Origin: Methanoplanus endosymbiosus
Lineage (GTDB): Archaea > Halobacteriota > Methanomicrobia > Methanomicrobiales > Methanomicrobiaceae
Direction: 5' to 3'
Assembly: GCF_024662215.1 (NCBI RefSeq)
Contig: NZ_CP096115.1
Coordinates: 2,616,935 to 2,680,934 of the forward strand
DNA length: 64,000 bases
Shown here piece by piece: positions 52,126 to 62,000 of the stretch. Made by a program: the position numbers and the translations under genes. Under the pieces are notes generated by a model. That model made no database searches, was not told where the DNA came from, and worked only from the letters and a program-made list of their open reading frames with translations. Numbering within the stretch: position 1 is the first letter of the stretch; every line of letters starts with the position of its first letter.

Positions 52126-52524
52126 TGCTTACTCAATTGCAGGCATCAGACCATAATATTAATTGTTTTGACCCGGAAGAAGATGGCAGGTCCTGCCTCC
52201 CGGAAAGTATGCTATGTGTGGTTATGTTCTGCCTGTAATTGTCTGTTGATAGTATTTTTGGCTCATATATGCCTCTGAAATTCCAAAGCTTCATATTGGC
52301 CCGTCCTTACGGTTCAAACTGGAGATTATGTGGTTTTATGTATGTTTTGTGGTTATGTACATCTGTTGTGATGTTGTTATGTGTGCCCGGTCAGTTTTTC
52401 CGGTTGTTGCTGCGGCAGACTTTTTCCTGTATTTCTGGTATCTGTCACCCGGAATTTTACCTTGGAATGGTGGATGTACATACATAAACAAACATTAAAT
52501 TACATTGTTGCAGACATTTATGGT
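52126..52524. promoter_or_regulatory. 399-bp upstream region of tbp and HTH-synthetase
   Basis: No gene recognised; an open frame reaching back to 52381 lacks family similarity before the ATG at 52525. The stretch should contain the divergent promoters. A CATAAACAAACATTAAATTA box near 52485-52505 lies about 25 bases before the synthetase start and may be its TATA region. Confidence 0.45.
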
Positions 52525-54402
52525 ATGGATTACAATGACGAGAAGTTTTATACTCCGCAGGAGGTTGCGGACCGTTTAAAGGTTGAGGCGCGGACTGTTC
52601 ATGCCTGGCTGAGGGATGGCACTATGAAAGGTATGAAGGTCGGACGGCTCTGGAGAATATCGGAGAGTGAGGTTGTCAGGGCAAAGTCCGGCGAAAAAGC
52701 TCCGGAATCACAGAGCTACTCCCGCAAAAACAGAAAAATTTCCGGCATCCACAATATGATGGATTATGATGAAACAAAGAAGAATTATAACATTGAAGTT
52801 CCTGAATATTTCAATTTTGGATATGATGTCGTTGATCACTGGGCTGAGACTGACAGAAACAAACTTGCAATGATCTGGGTGGATCAGGACGGTCATGAGA
52901 AGAAATATTCTTTCAGAGATATGAAGAACCTCTCTAACCAGGCTGCAAATATCTTTCTTAAATATAATGTCAATAAAGGGGACCGCGTTCTTATCATGCT
53001 TCCGAGGATTCCGGAATGGTGGATATTTGTCACAGCAATCATCAAACTTGGTGCTGTTGTATGCCCATGCCCTGTTCTTCTTACACCAAAGGATCTGAAG
53101 TACAGGATAAATGCCGGAAAGTTCAGTATGGTCATAACTGACCTTGAGAATGCGCCTAAGGTGAATGAGATCTGCGACAAATGCCCGACACTCAGGTCAA
53201 GATTTCTGGCAGACGGTGAACTTGAGGGCTGGGCAAGCTTTCCGTTTGAACTCTTATATCCTGCACCGGTCTCTCATAAATCCGTCAGCATGCCTGCTGA
53301 TTTCAGAACCAGATCTGACGATCCAATGCTTATCTATTTCACATCCGGAACTACTGGTGAACCTAAGATGGTTCTTCATGACAATGGTTATCCGCTTGGT
53401 CATAAGGTTACGGCAGAGCTGTGGCATGACCTTACACCAAATGATGTTCATTTTACATCTTCAGACACCGGATGGGCAAAATGTGCCTGGGGTAAGATAT
53501 TCGGGCAGTGGATCGCCGGAGCATGCCTGCTGATCATTGATGTTAGGGGTAAGTTTGAGGCGACAAAGCTGCTCCCGGTTATTGAGAAGTATGAAGTTAC
53601 GAGTTTCTGCTGCCCGCCAACGATATACAGAATGCTCATACTTGCAGATCTATCCAAATTCGATCTCTCAGAACTCCGCCACTGCACCAGTGCAGGTGAA
53701 CCGTTAAATCCGGAAGTCATCAGGGTCTGGCAGGAGGGAACGGGTCTCACTATACATGAAGGATACGGGCAGACCGAGACATGCTGCGCCATTGCATCTT
53801 TTGCATGTATGGAGAATAAGCCGGGATCTATGGGAAAACCCTCTCCGGGGTGGAATATTGAGCTGCATGATGACGATGGAAAGCTGGTTGGAAATTATGA
53901 GGAGGGCAGGATTGCCATATCGTTAAATCCAAAGCCGGTGGGGCTTTTGGTTGAGTATCTTGACAATGATGAGGCAAATGCCGAGTCTTTTGTTGACGGG
54001 TTTTATTATACCGGAGATAAGGCATACCGGGATGATGACGGCTATCTCTGGTTTGTCGGGAGAAATGATGATGTCATTAAGAGTTCCGGCTACAGGATCG
54101 GGCCGTTTGAGGTCGAGTCGGCCCTCCTTGAACATCCGGCAGTGAAGGAGTCTGCTGTTGTCGGTTCTCCTGACCGTATCAGAGGTCTGGTTGTCAAGGC
54201 CTTTGTTGTGTTAAATGAAGGTTTTGAACCCGGAGATGAACTTGTAAGGGATATTCAGAAGTTTGTCAAGAGGATAACTGCGCCGTATAAATATCCGCGT
54301 CTGATTGATTTTGTTGAGGAGCTTCCAAAGACTCTCTCCGGTAAGATTAAGAGAAATGAACTGAGAGACGGTGAAGTTAAGAAATTCAGAAAAGCGGAGT
54401 AG
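52525..54402 (+). CDS. HTH domain fused to AMP-forming acyl-CoA synthetase
   Basis: 625 residues. Residues about 7-55 form a MerR/excisionase-type helix-turn-helix (YTPQEVADRLKVEARTVHAW). After a short linker, residues 90-625 are an acyl-CoA synthetase of the medium-chain type: YFTSGTTGEPKMV (P-loop), GYGQTE, YYTGDKAYRDDDGY, and a final Lys in PKTLSGKIKRNELRD. It forms acyl-CoA from an acid, ATP and CoA. The ATG at 52525 is chosen because family-like sequence begins there. The fusion suggests an enzyme that also regulates DNA; not shown. Confidence 0.85.
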   Translation: MDYNDEKFYTPQEVADRLKVEARTVHAWLRDGTMKGMKVGRLWRISESEVVRAKSGEKAPESQSYSRKNRKISGIHNMMDYDETKKNYNIEVPEYFNFGYDVVDHWAETDRNKLAMIWVDQDGHEKKYSFRDMKNLSNQAANIFLKYNVNKGDRVLIMLPRIPEWWIFVTAIIKLGAVVCPCPVLLTPKDLKYRINAGKFSMVITDLENAPKVNEICDKCPTLRSRFLADGELEGWASFPFELLYPAPVSHKSVSMPADFRTRSDDPMLIYFTSGTTGEPKMVLHDNGYPLGHKVTAELWHDLTPNDVHFTSSDTGWAKCAWGKIFGQWIAGACLLIIDVRGKFEATKLLPVIEKYEVTSFCCPPTIYRMLILADLSKFDLSELRHCTSAGEPLNPEVIRVWQEGTGLTIHEGYGQTETCCAIASFACMENKPGSMGKPSPGWNIELHDDDGKLVGNYEEGRIAISLNPKPVGLLVEYLDNDEANAESFVDGFYYTGDKAYRDDDGYLWFVGRNDDVIKSSGYRIGPFEVESALLEHPAVKESAVVGSPDRIRGLVVKAFVVLNEGFEPGDELVRDIQKFVKRITAPYKYPRLIDFVEELPKTLSGKIKRNELRDGEVKKFRKAE

Positions 54403-54433
54403 CTGACAATTCTGTTAACCCCTGCAAATTTTT

Positions 54434-55834
54434 TTATTTCTTTCTTTTTTCGTCCCATTCCCGCGTTTTATTGCCCATATGTCTCATTGTATTCATTGCG
54501 TCCTCATATCTGACGGTCTGGAGCTGAATTGCAGAGAGTGTCTCTGATGCCTCTGATGCACTGTCCATAATCTGTGATATTTTAAGGCCGGTTTCACCCC
54601 TGGCAATATTGATGATATTTAATATCGGGTTGTTTATCTGATCGAGAAGAGCTGTTATCTTTGATATGCTCTCTTCTATCTCTGTAATATTCCTGTCAAT
54701 CTCTTCAGAATAGGTCAGTATTGCATTACTTTTTGTTGCGTCCCGGAGATATACTATGAGGTTTGTTACCGTGCCGGATTTTACAACCGGATATATGATG
54801 ATCTCTATAAGGAGGAATCCTGTTCTGGTATTTATCCGTCGTCTTCCGGAGTAGGTATTGCCTGTCCTGATGGTTTCTATGTATTCGTCCGGATTTATTA
54901 TTGATTTTATTCCTGAAATTTCATATACCTGCATTCCCTGCTGGATTTTGCCTGTATTTAAATAATCGGCAAATTCATCGAATTTCCGGTTGGTGTACAG
55001 TACTTTCAGGTTTCTTGTCAGTACAAATACGTTCTCGTCTATTGTGTTTAGTATTTCAGGGATTATCTCTGTTCTGCTCTCTTTTTCCGGCAGATATTTT
55101 TTTCTGTCTGAGATCTCTATGAACTGGTGGATCTTATCGTTTCTCCGGTCATAATAAAATCCTGTAAGCAGGAGTGCTTTTTTTATCCCTCTTGAGGTTT
55201 TTATTCTGATCTCCTGTGGATATGTCAGGTCTTTTTCAATTCCGGAATTTTCATCTCTGCTGTTTTCCTGTATGAATATCTCCTGTGCCGGAGTTCCTTT
55301 CAGGTCTTCAGGTTTTGTTCCGATTATCAGCGCTGCTTTTTTGCTGATTTCTGAGATTCTGCCTTCACTGTCCAGAAAGATTACAGGTGATGTGAAATAT
55401 CTTATTATCTCTGTTATTCCTTCTGTTCTGATTTTTTTTGGTGTTTCTACTGAATTTTTTATCTTGTTCTTGTATATTGCCATCTCGATATTGCTGAATA
55501 GTTCCTTTTCCCTGTATGGCTTTATTAAAAATCCTGCGGGGTTTATTGCGATGGCTCTGTTTACGATCTCTTCGTCTGAATTTCCGGTGAGGAATATTAC
55601 CGGTATGTCATAAAGGCCCATGATCTTTTCTGCGGCTTCTATTCCATCCATATCTCCTTTCAGCCTTATATCCATCAGGATGAGATCAGGTTCTGTCTTT
55701 CTGGAGAGGTCTATTGCATCAATTCCGTTTGTTGCAATTCCCGGCACTTCATATCCCATTTTTTTCAGGGTTGCCTTTATCTCCATTGCAATTATTATTT
55801 CGTCTTCAACAACCAGTATTTTATTTTTTCCCAA
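54434..55834 (-). CDS. Response regulator with PAS domains, no output domain seen
   Basis: 466 residues. The receiver (residues 1-120) has LVVEDE, phospho-acceptor LILMDIRLKG and conserved Lys in LIKPYREKEL. Two PAS-like regions follow (about 135-250 and 255-365), then a helical tail (EIDRNITEIEESISKITALL). No HATPase or HTH is visible, so output likely goes by protein contact. It lies between the two synthetase genes and transcribes against them. Confidence 0.75.
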   Translation of the reverse strand: MGKNKILVVEDEIIIAMEIKATLKKMGYEVPGIATNGIDAIDLSRKTEPDLILMDIRLKGDMDGIEAAEKIMGLYDIPVIFLTGNSDEEIVNRAIAINPAGFLIKPYREKELFSNIEMAIYKNKIKNSVETPKKIRTEGITEIIRYFTSPVIFLDSEGRISEISKKAALIIGTKPEDLKGTPAQEIFIQENSRDENSGIEKDLTYPQEIRIKTSRGIKKALLLTGFYYDRRNDKIHQFIEISDRKKYLPEKESRTEIIPEILNTIDENVFVLTRNLKVLYTNRKFDEFADYLNTGKIQQGMQVYEISGIKSIINPDEYIETIRTGNTYSGRRRINTRTGFLLIEIIIYPVVKSGTVTNLIVYLRDATKSNAILTYSEEIDRNITEIEESISKITALLDQINNPILNIINIARGETGLKISQIMDSASEASETLSAIQLQTVRYEDAMNTMRHMGNKTREWDEKRKK

Positions 55835-56092
55835 TTAATTTATCCTCCGGCGTATTTTACTGGTTTTCCCCTTTTGTTTATTACATGTCCTGTTATGCTG
55901 GTGCAGATAATAGAAAATTGTTTTTTATTGTTTTTATTTTGGTTTGTCTGGTTTATATGATATTGCACTGATTTATTTTTTCCCGCTGCCGCCCGTATCT
56001 ATACTCGGACGTACTTGTGTTGGCCATTTGTATCTGTCGTGGTGTTTGTTGGAGAGAATATCTTTATATTTTGCACCACCATATATTCAGGA
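55835..56092. promoter_or_regulatory. Promoter region of RHH-synthetase
   Basis: 258 bases between divergent genes. A TCTTTATATTTTG box at about 56061-56073 lies about 25 bases before the ATG at 56093, which predicts a leaderless transcript. No gene. Confidence 0.5.
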
Positions 56093-57964
56093 ATGGTGCG
56101 TTTTTCTGTGACTATGGATGATGATCTGGTGAAGAAGATCGATGATGTCTCAGATCTCCAGAGTGTCTCGCGTTCTGAATGGATTGCTCAGGCGTGCGGC
56201 AGGGAGGCTGACATGTCGGTTATTCCCGGCGGCGGTCAGAGTCTGTATGATCTTTTACATCTCCGTTCCCAGATTCCGGTTGAAGAGCCGAATATGACTG
56301 ATTATGAGGAGTTATGCAGTAATTTCTCTATTGATGTTCCGGAGTTTTTCAATTTTGGTTTTGATGTTATTGATGCCTGGGCAAAGATTGACAGGAACAA
56401 GAAAGCGATGATCTGGGTCAATCAGAGCGGTTATGAGAAGATTTTCACATTCCGGGATCTTATGAGCCGTTCCAATGAGGCGGCGAATATGCTTCTTAAG
56501 TATGGCATTAAGAAGGGTGATCGGGTTGCGATAATGCTTCCTCGTGTGCCTGAATGGTGGTTCTTTGCTGTTGCATGTATTAAACTGGGTGCTGTATTTG
56601 TGCCGTGCCCGACTATGCTCACAACAAAGGATCTTGTCTATCGGATCAATGCAGCCGGCATCAGGATGATGATCACAGATATGGAGAATGTTCCAAAGAT
56701 TGATGATATCTGCCGTGAGTGTCCGTGCCTTCATTCAAGGCTTGTTGTTGACGGGAGAAAGGAAGGCTGGGTGAGTTATCTTGTTGAGCTTGATTATCCT
56801 GCGCCTGTTTCCGGTAAGCTTGTTGTGACCGGTCTTGAGAAGACGAGGTCGTCTGATCCGATGGTGATTTATTTTACATCCGGAACTACGGGTGAGGCCA
56901 AGATGGTGCTGCATGATCAGGCTCTTCCGCTGGGTCATATAACAACCGGTGCATACTGGCTTGATCTGAAGAAGAATGATGTTCATCTGACACTTTCTGA
57001 TACCGGATGGGCGAAGTCTTCCTGGGGCAAGTTCTTCGGGCCGTGGATTCAGGGGGCATGCAGTGTTGTCTATGATATCCGTGGTAAGTTTAACGCAACC
57101 GAAATTCTGCCTATTCTGGAGAAGTATGAGGTTTCAACATTCTGCTGCCCGCCGACTATTTACCGTATGCTGATTATGGCTGATCTCGATAAGTTTGATC
57201 TGACACCGCTGCGCCATTGTGTCAGTGCGGGTGAGCCTCTCAATCCTGAGGTTATAAGGGTCTGGAAGGAAGGAACCGGCCTTGATATCTATGAGGGCTA
57301 CGGGCAGACTGAACTTACGCTCTGTATCGGGACATTCCCTTGTATGAAGACCAAGCCTGGTTCAATGGGCAGGCCGTCTCCGGGATGGAATATCGTGCTT
57401 CATGATGAGAATGGTAAGGCTGTTAAAACCGGAGATGTCGGAAGAATTGCTGTACATATCAATCCGAAGCCTGTTGGTATGTTTATGGAGTACTTTGGCA
57501 ATACTGAAGCCAATGAGGTATCTTTTTCAGGTGATTATTATTATACCGGTGATAAGGCCTGTATGGATGCGGACGGTTATTTCTGGTTTGTCGGCCGGGA
57601 TGATGACGTAATTAAGAGTTCAGGTTACAGGATCGGGCCTTTTGAAGTTGAATCTGCTATTATGGAGCATCCGTCTGTGAAGGAGGTTGCTGTTGTGGGT
57701 TCACCTGATCCTATCAGGGGTCTGGTTGTCAAGGCTTTTGTTATACTGAAGGATGGTTATGAACCAACTGAGGTGCTTATTAAAGAGATTCAGAAGCATG
57801 TCAAGATGACGACTGCACCATATAAGTATCCGCGTATGATTGAGTTTGTTGAGGACCTTCCAAAGACGATCTCAGGCAAGATTAAGAGGAATGAACTCCG
57901 TGATATGGAGTATAAAAGGCATGTTCAGGAGAGTAGTTTCCGGAAACCTGCCGGAAAGGACTAA
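56093..57964 (+). CDS. RHH domain fused to AMP-forming acyl-CoA synthetase
   Basis: 623 residues from the ATG at 56093. Residues 1-40 are a ribbon-helix-helix domain (strand MVRFSVTMDDDL, then helix and SVSRSEWIAQACG). A Gly-containing linker leads to an acyl-CoA synthetase from about residue 75 with the same motifs as the paralog (YFTSGTTGEAKMV, YYTGDKACMDADGY, PKTISGKIKRNELRD). The two synthetases are close paralogs, yet each bears a different DNA-binding domain. The RHH part would need to dimerise to bind DNA. Confidence 0.85.
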   Translation: MVRFSVTMDDDLVKKIDDVSDLQSVSRSEWIAQACGREADMSVIPGGGQSLYDLLHLRSQIPVEEPNMTDYEELCSNFSIDVPEFFNFGFDVIDAWAKIDRNKKAMIWVNQSGYEKIFTFRDLMSRSNEAANMLLKYGIKKGDRVAIMLPRVPEWWFFAVACIKLGAVFVPCPTMLTTKDLVYRINAAGIRMMITDMENVPKIDDICRECPCLHSRLVVDGRKEGWVSYLVELDYPAPVSGKLVVTGLEKTRSSDPMVIYFTSGTTGEAKMVLHDQALPLGHITTGAYWLDLKKNDVHLTLSDTGWAKSSWGKFFGPWIQGACSVVYDIRGKFNATEILPILEKYEVSTFCCPPTIYRMLIMADLDKFDLTPLRHCVSAGEPLNPEVIRVWKEGTGLDIYEGYGQTELTLCIGTFPCMKTKPGSMGRPSPGWNIVLHDENGKAVKTGDVGRIAVHINPKPVGMFMEYFGNTEANEVSFSGDYYYTGDKACMDADGYFWFVGRDDDVIKSSGYRIGPFEVESAIMEHPSVKEVAVVGSPDPIRGLVVKAFVILKDGYEPTEVLIKEIQKHVKMTTAPYKYPRMIEFVEDLPKTISGKIKRNELRDMEYKRHVQESSFRKPAGKD

Positions 57965-58148
57965 CTTCTCTTTTATTATTTTTGTATTTTTACGCTCTTT
58001 GCGCCCTTTATATCTGTTGTAATTTTCACTTCCTTTATGCCTTTTATTTTATGGTTTTTTGTGATATTTTCGGGCGAATTAGGGTTTTACATAAAATTCA
58101 AAAACCAAGGTTTAATTAACTTAAGCTACAACTTATGTAGGTAATTGT

Positions 58149-58233
58149 GCGAGAGTTGCCAAGCCTGGTCAAAGGCGCCAGGTTCAGGGCCTGGTCTTGT
58201 AGAAGTTCGCAGGTTCGAATCCTGCCTCTCGCA
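58149..58233 (+). tRNA. tRNA-Leu (CAG)
   Basis: 85 bases. GCGAGAG pairs with CTCTCGC, the anticodon stem CCAGG/CCTGG encloses TTCAGGG (anticodon CAG), a long variable arm follows, and the T-arm is GCAGGTTCGAATCCTGC. CCA is not encoded. Confidence 0.95.
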
Positions 58234-58307
58234 CTGGTGTCCAAATATTAATTATTAGTCCCTCAGGCTCAGAGACACTTTAATTATTGAGTCTTAGTTA
58301 TTTGTTT

Positions 58308-58392
58308 GCGAGGATTGCCAAGCCTGGTCAAAGGCGCAAGGTTGAGGGCCTTGTCTCGTAGGAGTTCGCAGGTTCGAATCCTGCTCCTCGCA
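58308..58392 (+). tRNA. tRNA-Leu (GAG)
   Basis: 85 bases, nearly a duplicate of the preceding gene. GCGAGGA pairs with TCCTCGC; the anticodon stem CAAGG/CCTTG encloses TTGAGGG (anticodon GAG). Variable arm and T-arm as in the first. The pair lies 74 bases apart. Confidence 0.95.
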
Positions 58393-58584
58393 CTTTTCAT
58401 TCAGGTTTAAATCAAATAATCTGTTTTAATAACACTAAAATTAACTCCATATTATGCTTAAACTGGTCCCCATTTTGGAAAAACAGTATTTTTCACTTAA
58501 TCAAAACTGAATACTCCGGAATGTCTATTCAGAGAGGATTATTCTCAGACATTTTATGAATTATCCTTTTGAAGAAGAATTCCC

Positions 58585-59363
58585 TCAGCTAATCAAAGCG
58601 GCGGTGGCGGTTCTTAAAGCTCCGGATATCAATAAAGTGCTGGTAACAATAAAGGTAGTTGGCATGTAGCATCCCGGATAGCAGACATAGGCATTGGTAA
58701 ACCCTTCAAAATCCGGGAGGGTTACAGGTTTGGGATTGGAGACAAAAATATATGCCATACCAGACCCCTGAAGTACCGCCATACCCTCCACCCTTCCCTG
58801 AATCTGTCTGCCTTCTGGATCACAGGCCATATCTATAATGACCTGTTCACTGATCCGATTGAGTTTTTCTTAAGGAGCTTCATCTCCCTGATTCAGGGAA
58901 GAATTACTTCCATCTCTTTGATCCACACCTAAGCTGCCTCCTGAAGATTGACAGGGTCAGGGCTTCTGTCAGACTCTATCACTCCACACGGGGTGGCATC
59001 CTCCATAAGCCGGATAGAATCAGTAAAAAGGTTACGGGACGAGGCCTCACAGGTGTACATGCTCAGAAGTGAAATTTTCAGATTAATAAATTACCTCATA
59101 AAACCCTCTGTATTTTGGGAAAACCTGTGCATCTCCCCTGATTGTGCCTCCACCCGGATCGGTGTGAGGGGATCGGGAATCACCGGATCCCTGCCGGCAG
59201 TCTTTGCTTTGGTAATGTCATGCATCCGGTAAGAAGATTCGATACTGAACCGATGAACCCGATATACTGCTGAGAAACATTGCAATGATAGCGCGGGGAT
59301 GGCCGATACAGGAGGAAATGGTTCCTGAGAGAACGGAATTGTCGCTACAATCCTCCGTTGCAC
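58585..59363 (-). pseudogene. Decayed gene remnants, family unknown
   Basis: The minus strand has several short open pieces separated by stops and shifts: one up to 59091 (ITKAKTAGRDPVIPDPLTP), one around 58950-59080 (LLSMYTCEASSRNLFTDSIR), and a last 81-codon piece at 58585-58830 (DPEGRQIQGRVEGMAVLQGS). They read like protein, but in no single frame, so this looks like an old gene in decay. The region 58393-59407 holds no other gene I can support. Confidence 0.4.
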
Positions 59364-59407
59364 TCATAAATAAACATCTTTATCGGGGGGAAAACGCAAC
59401 CAAAAAT

Positions 59408-59950
59408 ATGCGCAAAGCGTCAATTTCATTTATTTTTATGCTTGTTCTTGGTCTGTTTCTTTTAACAGCTGGCTGTACACAGGAACAGCCTGATATCGTG
59501 ACTCCACCGCAGGAAAATACCAATAACATTCCGCAGGACACCTACACCTCCAATGAAACACTTGTCGCCTTCGTTGACAGTGCAGCTGCCTATGTGAAAA
59601 CAAACGGCAAAGAGAAAGCACTTGCAGAATTTAACAACCCAAATGGTTCGTTTATAGATGGCGAACTCTATATCTACGCCTATACCTTCAACGGTACAAC
59701 CCTTGCCCATCCGGTCAGTCCGGAGAAGGTCGGATTATACCGTCTGGATGAGGGAGACACAGGTACGTTCCTCAGGGGATACATCGAATCGGTGAAAAAC
59801 GGAAGCGGTTTTTACCAGCTCAATTATGTCAATCCCACACACGACAATACGCTCGAATCAAAACTGGTGTATGGTGTGAAAATTGATGATGACTGGTGGC
59901 TGGGTTCCGGAATATACACCGGCCCGGCAGAACCGTCACCAGTGAAGTAA
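59408..59950 (+). CDS. Cache-domain lipoprotein
   Basis: 180 residues from the ATG at 59408. The signal peptide (FIFMLVLGLFLLTAG) ends in the lipobox TAGC. Residues 45-170 form a single Cache domain (LVAFVDSAAAYVKTNGKEKA; GYIESVKNGSGFYQLNYVNP; DDDWWLGSGIY). Cache domains bind small ligands outside the cell. With no kinase fused, it may be a free ligand-binding lipoprotein. The start is chosen because the earlier frame lacks sense. Confidence 0.75.
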   Translation: MRKASISFIFMLVLGLFLLTAGCTQEQPDIVTPPQENTNNIPQDTYTSNETLVAFVDSAAAYVKTNGKEKALAEFNNPNGSFIDGELYIYAYTFNGTTLAHPVSPEKVGLYRLDEGDTGTFLRGYIESVKNGSGFYQLNYVNPTHDNTLESKLVYGVKIDDDWWLGSGIYTGPAEPSPVK

Positions 59951-60160
59951 CTTTTTCTTCCCGCAGATCATACCGGCACCCGCCCCGGACGCATTGTCTG
60001 ATTCCGGGACGGAATACCAACCGGGACATCCAATTTTTACTTTGGTGGGAGGCTGCGTTCTGATAATAACACGGACTATTCTCATACACCACGCAAATTC
60101 CGGGTGGCCGGCCGCAACGGAAGAAATTGTTTATTTCCTTCCGGAATATACCCGGATGCT

Positions 60161-60706
60161 ATGAAACTGAAAATCATCCTGTGTGCGGGTATACTTTACT
60201 GATCTGCGGGTGTACAACCACCCCTCAGGAGAACAATGGAACCTGCCGCACGGTTCAGCCTCTCCCCCGGGGACATTCTTTCTCATCTTCTCATTACGGT
60301 TTGGGGGCGGCTGGAGCTATGCCTCAGAATCATAGATATATTAGTGTCAGTGAGAAGAAGACATCGGTGTACGACGAGGAGACAAAGCCGGTTTCCTCTC
60401 TGGAGGAAATCAATCTCCTTCTGTACCGGCGGGAAAACTATAAACGGGCAGGTTAATTTCACAGCAATGAACCCGGGTTTCTCCTTCTACGCGGTCTCCG
60501 GAGTAGCGAAAACTCAGGCAGAACCGACAACCGTTTCGACCCCGGCGGAGACGGCCCCACCTGCAACACCGTTACCAACTTCAGGGCAGACCACGGCCGT
60601 ACCGACCTCTCAACCGGCACCCGGCATCCCGCTTTCGACGATCGCGATTGGTGGCGTGTTCGTTCTGGCACTGATAGGCATCGGGTATCTGGTCGGGCGC
60701 TGGTAG
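60161..60706 (+). pseudogene. Frameshifted lipoprotein/surface protein gene
   Basis: A start at 60161 gives MKLKIILCAGILY then stop; the neighbouring frame carries YTLLICGCTTTPQENNG, a lipobox and mature start, so a frameshift near 60195 broke the signal. A third frame ends with AETAPPATPLPTSGQTT-type Pro/Thr linker and a C-terminal membrane helix (GVFVLALIGIGYLVGRW). At least two shifts separate the pieces. It was a lipid-anchored or membrane-anchored surface protein; now inactive unless sequence errors are present. Confidence 0.6.
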
Positions 60707-61113
60707 ATTCAGTGATAACGGCACTGTTTGGGGACGGTGATTAGAAGAGACACCAGACACCTCACCCTTTTTTGATGAGATGCCCCACCAATGAAACGCA
60801 TAGGAGGGGCGTAAGGGGTGGCGGATGTGAAAAACCTCCAACGGATTTTGTCCGGCAATCAAACTCTTTTCCGGGTTACCTTCTGCATGGACATATACCT
60901 ATGTCCGGAAATAATTGCAAAGATTTAGGTATTTAAACTCCAATATTTAGATACTCTCTGGGTTTCCTACAGACAATCCAAAAAACGGGCACTTTTTGAA
61001 CGCCGTCTCCGGCACGTTTACGGCTGGTGTCATAAATGGCATAATTCGATGATACGCTCCCTACACAGTACTTTTGAATACTCAGCGACAATCCCCAACA
61101 AAGAACGTGCATC
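60707..61113. other. 407-bp intergenic region
   Basis: No credible gene on either strand; minus-strand frames of 60-93 codons lack family or codon sense. It should contain the promoter of the following membrane-protein gene. Confidence 0.45.
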
Positions 61114-61860
61114 ATGGAAATAGATACTTTATTCTACTTCAATCAGGTTGTTCTCTTATCAATCCTTTTTAGCATATACTATGTAAGCGGCCAACTGGTC
61201 CGCCGGAAAGGAATTAAGGTAAATTACACACGAAAGATCAATCATTTTGCGATATTCTTCCTGCCGATTATTCTGGCCCTGCTGGTTGTCTATGATCAGT
61301 CACCAGTAACACGGGCGCTTGGACTGGTCATTGCCATCTGCGTATTATTTATCTTTATTCAGCCGATAAGGGAGCGGAGCGAAATTATCCGGATCATGTT
61401 CCTGTCCTTTGACCGGCCTGAGGACCGGCCCCACACGCTGCGCTGGCTGATAACACAATATCTCGCGGCTGCCATTGTAATCATCCTCCTGTTTATATAT
61501 TTCACTTCGGTGAATCTGGGTGCGCTCGTTCTTATTCCTCTCCTTATAAACGGGCTGGGAGACGGGCTTGCCGAACCCGTCGGTGTGCGGTTTGGCCGGA
61601 TAAAATATCATGCCCGTGCCCTCTTTTCCGATAAAATATATCAGCGTTCAATTGAGGGGAGCCTGTGTGTTTTTGTCGCAGGTATCCTGAGTATCATCGC
61701 ATTGGGTTACGAGTTTACTCCTCCGCAATTCATCGCTGCACTCGTGACAATTCCGCTTGCCACAACACTTGCCGAGGCTTTTTCACCACATACGTGGGAC
61801 TCACCATTTATCTTTGGAGTTGCCGGTGTACTGCTCATCGGTATCGTGAATCTGGTATAA
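61114..61860 (+). CDS. Dolichol/phytol kinase-like membrane protein
   Basis: 248 residues with about seven hydrophobic helices. LLINGLGDGLAEPVGVRFGR and FSDKIYQRSIEGSLCVF (about residues 150-190) resemble the cytidylyltransferase/polyprenol kinase fold of SEC59/VTE5, where conserved Gly-Asp and Glu-Gly-Ser residues bind the nucleotide. It likely phosphorylates an isoprenoid alcohol or is a related lipid enzyme, in the membrane. Substrate not known. Confidence 0.7.
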   Translation: MEIDTLFYFNQVVLLSILFSIYYVSGQLVRRKGIKVNYTRKINHFAIFFLPIILALLVVYDQSPVTRALGLVIAICVLFIFIQPIRERSEIIRIMFLSFDRPEDRPHTLRWLITQYLAAAIVIILLFIYFTSVNLGALVLIPLLINGLGDGLAEPVGVRFGRIKYHARALFSDKIYQRSIEGSLCVFVAGILSIIALGYEFTPPQFIAALVTIPLATTLAEAFSPHTWDSPFIFGVAGVLLIGIVNLV

Positions 61861-62000
61861 GAATCAACAAGTATACACCCGTGCAGGAGATTTCAGATTA
61901 TTTGCTCTTTTCAGGCCCGGATGGATCATTTTCCTGTGAGGTGGTGCCCTGCATATGGCCCGACCTCTTAATCTCCACCCGGCACCAACTTTTCTGCATC

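Noticed and set aside
52381-52524. Longer N-terminus of the HTH-synthetase
   Set aside because: The extra 48 residues are Cys/Trp-rich noise, and family-like sequence begins at the ATG at 52525.
58948-59232. 94-codon plus-strand frame
   Set aside because: Opposite strand carries the better protein-like remnant; no start signal or family.
61665-62000. Longer N-terminus of the HD protein
   Set aside because: It overlaps the dolichol-kinase-like gene and has no HD-family similarity.
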